DNA of 6,893 nt from an uncultured Flammeovirgaceae bacterium (GTDB lineage: Bacteria; Bacteroidota; Bacteroidia; Cytophagales; Cyclobacteriaceae): contig CAMLLI010000229.1 in the NCBI GenBank assembly GCA_946480685.1, positions 1 to 6,893 of the forward strand, in the 5' to 3' direction. Below are positions 4,692-6,893 of the stretch, piece by piece. The notes below the pieces were generated by a model. The model ran no database searches. It saw nothing but the letters and a program-made list of their open reading frames with translations, and was not told the DNA's origin. The translations under genes were made by a program, and so were the position numbers. Position 1 is the first letter of the stretch. Every line of letters begins with the position of its first letter.

Positions 4692-6764
4692 ATGCTTCGT
4701 TGGATTCCGTATGCCGTTGTGCGCATTGTTGTATTCTTTATCGCTGGTATAGTATTAGGTATATATCTGCCTGATTTCATTCCCCAGCAATATACGCTGA
4801 TCATTTTTGCTGCTGCTATACTGATTTATATAGTCGGTTTTATACTACAGCGGCTCTCTAAAAAAATGTTCTTCAACCCAGGCTTCCTTGGATTGATGAT
4901 TGTATTTATCGCAGGCTATCTGCGCGTGCTGGATTGTACAGATGCCCGTCAGCCGGAAAATCTGATTCATCAGCATGAACCTGTTTTATACTACCAGGTA
5001 ACAATAGCCAGTCAGGCGCGGAGTAAAGAGAACACGTGGAAAGCAGAAGGGTATATAACAACCGCTCAGACTTCCACCGGTTGGAAAACCTGTACCGGAA
5101 ATCTGATCCTGTATTTTCCCAAGAGCGACTTTCGGAAACCCTTTCAATATGGAGATATACTGTTGGTGAAAGGCATGCCGCAGCCCGTGCCGCCACCCGG
5201 AAACCCCGGAGAATTTGACTATAAAAAATTTCTGGCGTACCGGAAGATATACAACCAGCAGTTTGTGCGGCAGCCTGACGTCAAGTATATCGGGAGTAAT
5301 CCTTCTTCCTCTATAGTATATCATGCGATTCGCGCGCGAACCTGGGCAGACACAACGCTGGCGCGATTTGTAGAAGGTGATCGTGAGCAAGCTATAGCCT
5401 CCGCACTTGTACTCGGTGTAACGGACGGGCTGGATAACGAATTGTTAAACGCCTATGCTGCTACCGGTGCCATGCATGTGCTCGCTGTATCCGGTTTGCA
5501 CATCAGTATAATTTATATGCTTATAGTCGGGCTGCTGCGGCCCTTGAACAATACTCCCTCCGGTCGGTGGTGGCTCGCTGCATTGAGCCTGGTTATTCTC
5601 TGGGGATATTCATTTATAACCGGACTTTCTCCTTCCGTATTGCGGGCTGTTACTATGTTTACATTCATGGCAGTTGCCAAAGCATGGAACCGGCAAACCA
5701 ATATATATAATACCCTGGCTGCGTCTGCATTGTGCCTGCTGCTCTACGAACCATACCTGATCATGTCAGTGGCGTTTCAGCTATCGTACCTCGCGGTGTT
5801 GGGCATCGTATACTTGCAACCCGGTATATATAATTTATGGGAATCCACTTCTCGTTTTTGGGACGAGGTATGGAAAATTACCTGTGTGTCCATCGCGGCA
5901 CAACTTGCAACATTCTCTTTAGGACTGCTATACTTTCATCAGTTCCCGAATTACTTTCTCATCTCCAACCTGCTTGTTATACCGATTTCTTTTGCAGTTC
6001 TTATACTTGGTCTCGTGGTGCTGCTCGTGAGTTTTATAGGTCCGCTGGCTTCGTTTTGTGGCTGGTTGTTGTTGTGGACGATCAAAGCACTGAATGCAGT
6101 TGTGTTTACGGTGGAATCTTTTCCGTATAGCCTCATTGATCATGTATACATCGATACGTTGCAGAGCTGGTTACTCATGATAGCGATCATCTGTTGCGTA
6201 CTGTTGTTCCAGTTTCGGAAGTTTTATTACCTGCCGGTGGCGTGTTTGATAATGGTTGTGTTTATCTTGATCCAGTGGACGCACTACCGAGATGTTACCC
6301 GTCACGCAAAGCTTACCGTATACCGGGTGCCACATCACACTGCGCTCGACCTGATTGATGAAGGACAAGCTTACTTCATCGCAGATTCTGTGCTGCAACA
6401 AAAAACATCTGCGGTGCGGTTTCATATACAACCTAACCGATTGAACAATGGCGTTGATCGGGTGGAGTCTGTTACACAATCTTTGTCAGCAACGTACAGG
6501 AACTGGACCTGGCGTGGCCGATCAATTTTGTTGATTCGTGGTCCGCATGCTATACCGGTAACGGCTATAAAAGCAGATTATGTTATCATCTCCAACAATG
6601 CCGTCCGGAATCTGTCATCACTCCGCCACATCAATGCCACCGATATAATTTTAGATAGCAGTAACTCTTACTATTTTGCTGAACGATTACGAACGCAGGC
6701 TTTGGCAGCGGGTATTTCTGTTTACTCAGTGCTGCACGAAGGTGCGTTTATAAAGGACATCTGA
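4692..6764 (+). CDS. comEC: ComEC/Rec2 DNA-uptake channel, without nuclease domain
   Basis: A 690-residue inner-membrane protein, the channel for single-stranded DNA in natural transformation. The N-terminus has membrane segments (about 10-30, 35-52, 62-80). A periplasmic DUF4131/OB-like region follows (about 95-200, with PPPGNPGEFDYKKFL at 167-181). The Competence domain spans about 230-510: ALVLGVTDGL (238-247), HVLAVSGLHIS (262-272), SPSVLRAVTMF (313-323), FQLSYLAVLGI (362-372) and FHQFPNYFLISNLLVIP (415-431), with many hydrophobic helices. The C-terminal 150 residues lack the HxHxDH of the metallo-beta-lactamase domain of Firmicutes ComEC. They end in a region (DIILDSSNSYY...GAFI) that I recall from Bacteroidota members, so this is the short family form rather than a truncation. 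ATG 4692 fits because membrane residues start at once. Crotonase gene 24 bases downstream. Confidence 0.94.
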   Translation: MLRWIPYAVVRIVVFFIAGIVLGIYLPDFIPQQYTLIIFAAAILIYIVGFILQRLSKKMFFNPGFLGLMIVFIAGYLRVLDCTDARQPENLIHQHEPVLYYQVTIASQARSKENTWKAEGYITTAQTSTGWKTCTGNLILYFPKSDFRKPFQYGDILLVKGMPQPVPPPGNPGEFDYKKFLAYRKIYNQQFVRQPDVKYIGSNPSSSIVYHAIRARTWADTTLARFVEGDREQAIASALVLGVTDGLDNELLNAYAATGAMHVLAVSGLHISIIYMLIVGLLRPLNNTPSGRWWLAALSLVILWGYSFITGLSPSVLRAVTMFTFMAVAKAWNRQTNIYNTLAASALCLLLYEPYLIMSVAFQLSYLAVLGIVYLQPGIYNLWESTSRFWDEVWKITCVSIAAQLATFSLGLLYFHQFPNYFLISNLLVIPISFAVLILGLVVLLVSFIGPLASFCGWLLLWTIKALNAVVFTVESFPYSLIDHVYIDTLQSWLLMIAIICCVLLFQFRKFYYLPVACLIMVVFILIQWTHYRDVTRHAKLTVYRVPHHTALDLIDEGQAYFIADSVLQQKTSAVRFHIQPNRLNNGVDRVESVTQSLSATYRNWTWRGRSILLIRGPHAIPVTAIKADYVIISNNAVRNLSSLRHINATDIILDSSNSYYFAERLRTQALAAGISVYSVLHEGAFIKDI

Positions 6765-6788
6765 TTTCTACATTTTGAAATATATAGC

Positions 6789-6893
6789 ATGAACCAGGTA
6801 GAGTATAGTGTACAGGATCGCATTGGGTATATTACGCTCAATCGTCCGGAAAAGCGCAATGCCCTGAGCTTTGAATTGGTAGCTGCGCTGAAA
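6789..6893 (+). CDS. enoyl-CoA hydratase/isomerase family protein, 5' part only
   Basis: ATG at 6789-6791 opens a frame of 35 codons that runs off the right edge. The visible N-terminus (EYSVQDRIGYITLNRPEKR, then NALS) is the signature start of the crotonase superfamily: a first beta-strand, the GYITLNRPEKRNALS turn that helps form the CoA-binding site, and the beginning of the first helix. Such enzymes hydrate or isomerise acyl-CoA thioesters, for example in beta-oxidation or amino-acid breakdown. The catalytic Glu residues and the oxyanion-hole strand are outside the window, so the exact reaction cannot be named. The gene begins 24 bases after the comEC stop in the same direction, with no terminator between them, so it is probably co-transcribed with comEC. 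There is no Shine-Dalgarno sequence. Confidence 0.88.
   Translation, partial: MNQVEYSVQDRIGYITLNRPEKRNALSFELVAALK

Noticed and set aside
1..6893. CRISPR array, insertion sequence, phage or defence genes
   Set aside because: No regularly spaced repeats, no transposase or integrase motifs, no long terminal repeats; gene content is ordinary chromosomal.

Overview
The window looks like an ordinary chromosomal stretch from a member of the Bacteroidota, probably the Cytophagales/Chitinophagales side, with GC in the mid-40s by eye. The clues are: promoters of the TTG-N19-21-TAnnTTTG type; no convincing Shine-Dalgarno sequences; a lipoprotein with an acidic stretch right after the lipobox cysteine; a tRNA without an encoded CCA end; and proteins (PhoH, a divergent SAM hydroxide adenosyltransferase, a short ComEC without a nuclease domain) that read like Bacteroidota versions. 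The order-level placement is inference.

Layout. Positions 1-517 hold the 3' part of a short-chain dehydrogenase/reductase (+). Positions 518-1254 are mostly non-coding, with one doubtful 98-codon frame (868-1164), a 7-bp inverted repeat and a tandem TAGATCT pair. Positions 1255-2022 encode a lipid-anchored alpha-carbonic anhydrase (+). A convergent spacer follows, and then a minus-strand cluster read right to left: a SAM hydroxide adenosyltransferase-family protein (3466-2693), an ABM-family small monooxygenase (2617-2324) and tRNA-Leu(CAA) (2270-2189). The cluster ends at one strong terminator. Divergent from it, phoH (3655-4614, +) has a good promoter at 3469-3499, a leader of about 150 nt and a TTG start. 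A 17-bp-stem terminator separates phoH from comEC (4692-6764, +). After 24 bases the 5' end of an enoyl-CoA hydratase/isomerase gene (6789 on) runs off the window.

How the genes work together. They do not form one pathway. The set mixes housekeeping functions (tRNA, PhoH ATPase, DNA uptake channel) with metabolism (CO2 hydration at the cell surface, acyl-CoA chemistry, redox). I see no insertion sequence, phage gene, CRISPR array, toxin-antitoxin pair or defence cassette, and no evidence for a new multi-gene system. The most unusual signal is compositional. The hexamer CTATAC/GTATAG occurs 20 times by hand count, in coding and non-coding DNA and in several frames, and twice as a perfect inverted pair.
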